From: Cytophagales bacterium
GTDB lineage: Bacteria > Bacteroidota > Bacteroidia > Cytophagales > VRUD01
Length of the DNA: 45,622 nucleotides
Assembly (NCBI GenBank): GCA_019456305.1
Contig: VRUD01000029.1
Coordinates: 1,861 to 47,482 of the forward strand
Direction: 5' to 3'
Notes under the pieces: generated by a model
The model's database searches: none
What the model saw: the letters and a program-made list of their open reading frames with translations, nothing else
What the model was told of the DNA's origin: nothing
Made by a program: the position numbers and the translations under genes
Shown: positions 43,587 through 45,622 of the stretch, piece by piece
How positions within the stretch are numbered: position 1 is the stretch's first letter
Layout: each line of letters begins with the position of its first letter

Positions 43587-43613
43587 TATTTGCTATCAAT
43601 GAAATAGCAAATA
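43587..43613. other. Inverted repeat upstream of rpmH
   Basis: Perfect 10-bp arms TATTTGCTAT and ATAGCAAATA are separated by 7 bases, about 50 bp upstream of the rpmH start in the 192-bp gap to the PfkB gene. It could be a terminator for the PfkB gene or an operator for rpmH; nothing decides between them. Confidence 0.35.
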
Positions 43614-43727
43614 AGTACGAATGTACGAAAAAGTAAGAGACATAATGTTACCATCAGAACGTGTTTGTAGCCTGAGAATTCGTATAAATTTCGTTATTTT
43701 TTGAAGCTCATTTTAGGCATTTTACCA

Positions 43728-44645
43728 TTAATTAATCTCAAATTGAACCAGGTCAACAAATTGTCGAACCCTGTCTTGCAAACCTTCCTTTGATAAACCA
43801 ACCAATCTCTCTGTACCAAATTTCTCAACACAAAAAGATGCCATTGCCGAACCATAAATGATGGCTCTTTTCATATTTTGGAAGGAAATATCGTTGGTGC
43901 TTGCTAAATAACCAATAAATCCACCGGCAAAGCTATCCCCGGCACCGGTAGGGTCAAATACATCTTCAAGCGGCAGGGCAGGTGCAAAAAAGACCTGATT
44001 TTCATGAAACAATAAAGCGCCATGCTCCCCTTTTTTGATAATAAGCACTTTAGTACCCGTTTTTAAAATCTTTTTTGCCGCTTTTACCAATGAATATTCA
44101 TTTGATAATTGTCTCGCCTCTTCATCATTGATAGATAGTACATCAACCATAGAAATAGTTTCCAAAAGATCATCAAGGGCAGTATCCATCCAGAAATTCA
44201 TCGTGTCCAATACGATCAATTTCGGACGGTTATTTAATCTTTGAATAACTGTTTTTTGAATTTGGGGTACTAGGTTGCCAAGCATAAGAAAGTCACAATC
44301 CTGGTAAGAACCGGGAATGACCGGGTCAAAATTTTCTAATACGTTCAATTCAGTAATTAGTGTCTCCCTTGTATTCATATCATTGCTGTACTTGCCTGAC
44401 CAGAAAAATGATCTTTCGTTCTCCTTAATTTGCAAGCCTTCTGTATTGACACCATGGTTTTGCATTAGCTCAATATCAGTTACTGCGAAATCTCCACCTA
44501 CTACGGCTACCAGATTTACAGGCTTTGTGAAGTAAGATGCAGCCAGTGAAATAAATGTGGCCGCCCCGCCTATGATCTTATCTGTTTTCCCGAAGGGGGT
44601 TTCTATGGCATCAAAGGCTACGGAACCTATTACGAGTAAGCTCAT
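43728..44645 (-). CDS. PfkB-family carbohydrate or nucleoside kinase
   Basis: The 305-residue kinase of the ribokinase superfamily has the N-terminal GSVAFDAIETP with GGAATF (substrate side), and the C-terminal signature DPTGAGDSFAGGF with catalytic base D237. SINDEEARQL and KKGEHGALLF are also typical. The substrate (sugar, adenosine or a sugar phosphate) cannot be assigned. It stands alone, 112 bp after the heparinase-like gene. Confidence 0.88.
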   Translation of the reverse strand: MSLLVIGSVAFDAIETPFGKTDKIIGGAATFISLAASYFTKPVNLVAVVGGDFAVTDIELMQNHGVNTEGLQIKENERSFFWSGKYSNDMNTRETLITELNVLENFDPVIPGSYQDCDFLMLGNLVPQIQKTVIQRLNNRPKLIVLDTMNFWMDTALDDLLETISMVDVLSINDEEARQLSNEYSLVKAAKKILKTGTKVLIIKKGEHGALLFHENQVFFAPALPLEDVFDPTGAGDSFAGGFIGYLASTNDISFQNMKRAIIYGSAMASFCVEKFGTERLVGLSKEGLQDRVRQFVDLVQFEIN

Positions 44646-44758
44646 TATTATTGAATTTCGGTATTTTAAGTTGCTTCTTCATATAACTTTTTCTCTTTAA
44701 TTTTTACAAATTAAATGAATAATCCAAAAATATCCAAATACATTTTATTTTTTAAAAA

Positions 44759-45622
44759 TTAAGATAAAGTATCTTCATAAAAGATCACTGTCTTAAAATA
44801 CTCCCCATTAGTCTCAAAAACCAACTGCCTGGAAGGCTCTTTGATTCCATAATAAGACGAATAAAAAGCATCTCTTTCTTTGCCTTCAATTTCATTTCCG
44901 TTTTTGTCTCTGCTAGTGATCTTAAATCCATCCTTAGAAAAATCAGGAGCAAAATTCCAGATTTGTTTTGCGGATAATTTGATGCCTGGTGGGGGTATTT
45001 CAATCACATCCTCTATTTCCCAGAGCAATTGCTTTTTATGCTGCTTTACAATACGGGTATGAAAAATGTTGGGCTTAATATGCTTAAAAGCATGAATTTT
45101 TCCCTTAAATATGAGCCACTCATCATCTTCACTCAAATTAGCTTCTACCGCCTGGCTCCAGTAATACCAGATAAAATGTTCTCCCTTTTCCATTTGATCG
45201 TAATTGCCAAGCATTACTGTATTGTGTGAAATGGTTCCCATGAAATATTTGATATCTTCAGGAGTAGTGTTGTATTTAAAAGAACCTGCATCACGCAATA
45301 TATTTTTGCCGTTTACCCAAATATCTAAATGCAGGTTATCGGCCTGGGAAGGACGGTCTTTGTGTTTGCCGCAGCGGATGAAAGCAAACCTGGTGTTATC
45401 TCTTAATACATAAAATCCCCCTTCTTTAAAGGCAGCCTCACGCCTTAAATTAGGCTTTACATCAAACTCTTCCTCTCCCTGCCAGCCCACCTTTAAATCA
45501 CCTCCGCCACTATTCCTTACCCCCGAGCACTCGGGGGTGAACGGGTGAATGGGTGAATCGGTGAATCGCTTCGTTTTTATTCTCTCCGTTTCTCCGATTC
45601 CCTGTTTCTCCTTTTCGGGGGG
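44759..45622 (-). CDS. Heparinase II/III-like protein (5' part outside the window)
   Basis: The frame is open from the window edge to the stop; a GTG at 45490 is possible but probably internal. The segment QADNLHLDIWVNGKNILRDAGSFKYN fits the family's catalytic beta-sandwich region (HxHxD-like: QADNLHLD here), followed by SHNTVMLGNYDQM and a C-terminal beta domain. The family degrades or modifies uronic-acid polysaccharides, or helps make exopolysaccharide. About 40 residues before DLKVGWQGEEEF (ETERIKTKRF..., DSPIHPFTPECSG) are encoded by repeat DNA, again in frame. Confidence 0.7.
   Translation of the reverse strand, partial: PPEKEKQGIGETERIKTKRFTDSPIHPFTPECSGVRNSGGGDLKVGWQGEEEFDVKPNLRREAAFKEGGFYVLRDNTRFAFIRCGKHKDRPSQADNLHLDIWVNGKNILRDAGSFKYNTTPEDIKYFMGTISHNTVMLGNYDQMEKGEHFIWYYWSQAVEANLSEDDEWLIFKGKIHAFKHIKPNIFHTRIVKQHKKQLLWEIEDVIEIPPPGIKLSAKQIWNFAPDFSKDGFKITSRDKNGNEIEGKERDAFYSSYYGIKEPSRQLVFETNGEYFKTVIFYEDTLS
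45502..45600. repeat. GGGTGAAT/TCTCCG repeat in the heparinase-like gene
   Basis: An ACCCCCGAGCACTCGGGGGT palindrome (arms ACCCCCGAG) is followed by tandem GGGTGAAT/CGGTGAAT units and TCTCCGTTTCTCCGATTC. The minus-strand reading frame stays open through all of it up to the window end. Confidence 0.6.

Overview
The window comes from a Bacteroidetes (Bacteroidota) chromosome, probably an uncultured or environmental lineage. Three lines of sequence evidence support this. Three secreted proteins end in type IX secretion (T9SS) sorting domains. The SUF iron-sulfur genes are arranged in the Bacteroidetes way (sufB-C-D-S-E plus a DUF59 gene and a bacilliredoxin). Several intergenic regions carry TAnnTTTG, the -7 promoter element of this phylum. 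DNA is AT-rich. Both window ends cut through genes: a SprB-repeat protein at the left and a heparinase II/III-like protein at the right.

Layout. 1-8352: two neighbouring T9SS surface proteins, one with ten 76-residue SprB repeats and one of 1835 residues with reelin-like, GEVED and PKD domains. 8489-10899 (minus): mnmE, a membrane coiled-coil protein and a thioredoxin-like protein. 11037-14507: an SBBP-repeat protein, an unknown secreted protein and a TPR protein, separated by short repeats. 14738-18641 (minus): a metal-import operon with two gene fusions. A DtxR/MntR-type regulator comes first, then a substrate-binding protein fused through one membrane helix to its ATPase, then a permease fused to a DtxR-like metal-sensing domain. 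19021-20781: Kelch T9SS protein. 20915-23907: queD and folE (pterin/queuosine), divergent from cysH and an epimerase. 23927-36566 (minus): a 12-kb SUF locus, sufB-sufC-[MNT-HEPN]-sufD-[two TPR genes and debris]-AlbA_2-sufS-[PaREP1-type HEPN]-sufE-sufT-brxA. 36882-45622: fatty-acid desaturase, arsC, DUF2480, tsaB, a TauE/SafE permease, an S41 protease with rnpA and rpmH, a PfkB kinase and the partial heparinase-like gene.

Most notable features. (1) Several families of short palindromic or tandem repeats lie between genes and also inside conserved genes, in frame: mnmE, sufD (twice), arsC, tsaB, the TauE/SafE gene, a TPR gene, the end of queD and the heparinase-like gene. They lengthen the proteins without breaking them. 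One palindrome is flanked by an 11-bp direct repeat, and one 100-bp element with inverted ends occurs twice identically, which suggests mobility. (2) The metal importer is condensed into two fusion polypeptides. (3) The metal-regulator gene and sufB share TTTAGA-n4/5-TCTAAA boxes next to their promoters, suggesting one regulator for metal import and iron-sulfur assembly. (4) The SUF operon hosts toxin-antitoxin-like genes, including a HEPN-MNT pair whose MNT partner has lost its catalytic residues.

No rRNA, tRNA, CRISPR array or intact transposase was seen. Family assignments are from motif recognition by eye; no database search was possible.
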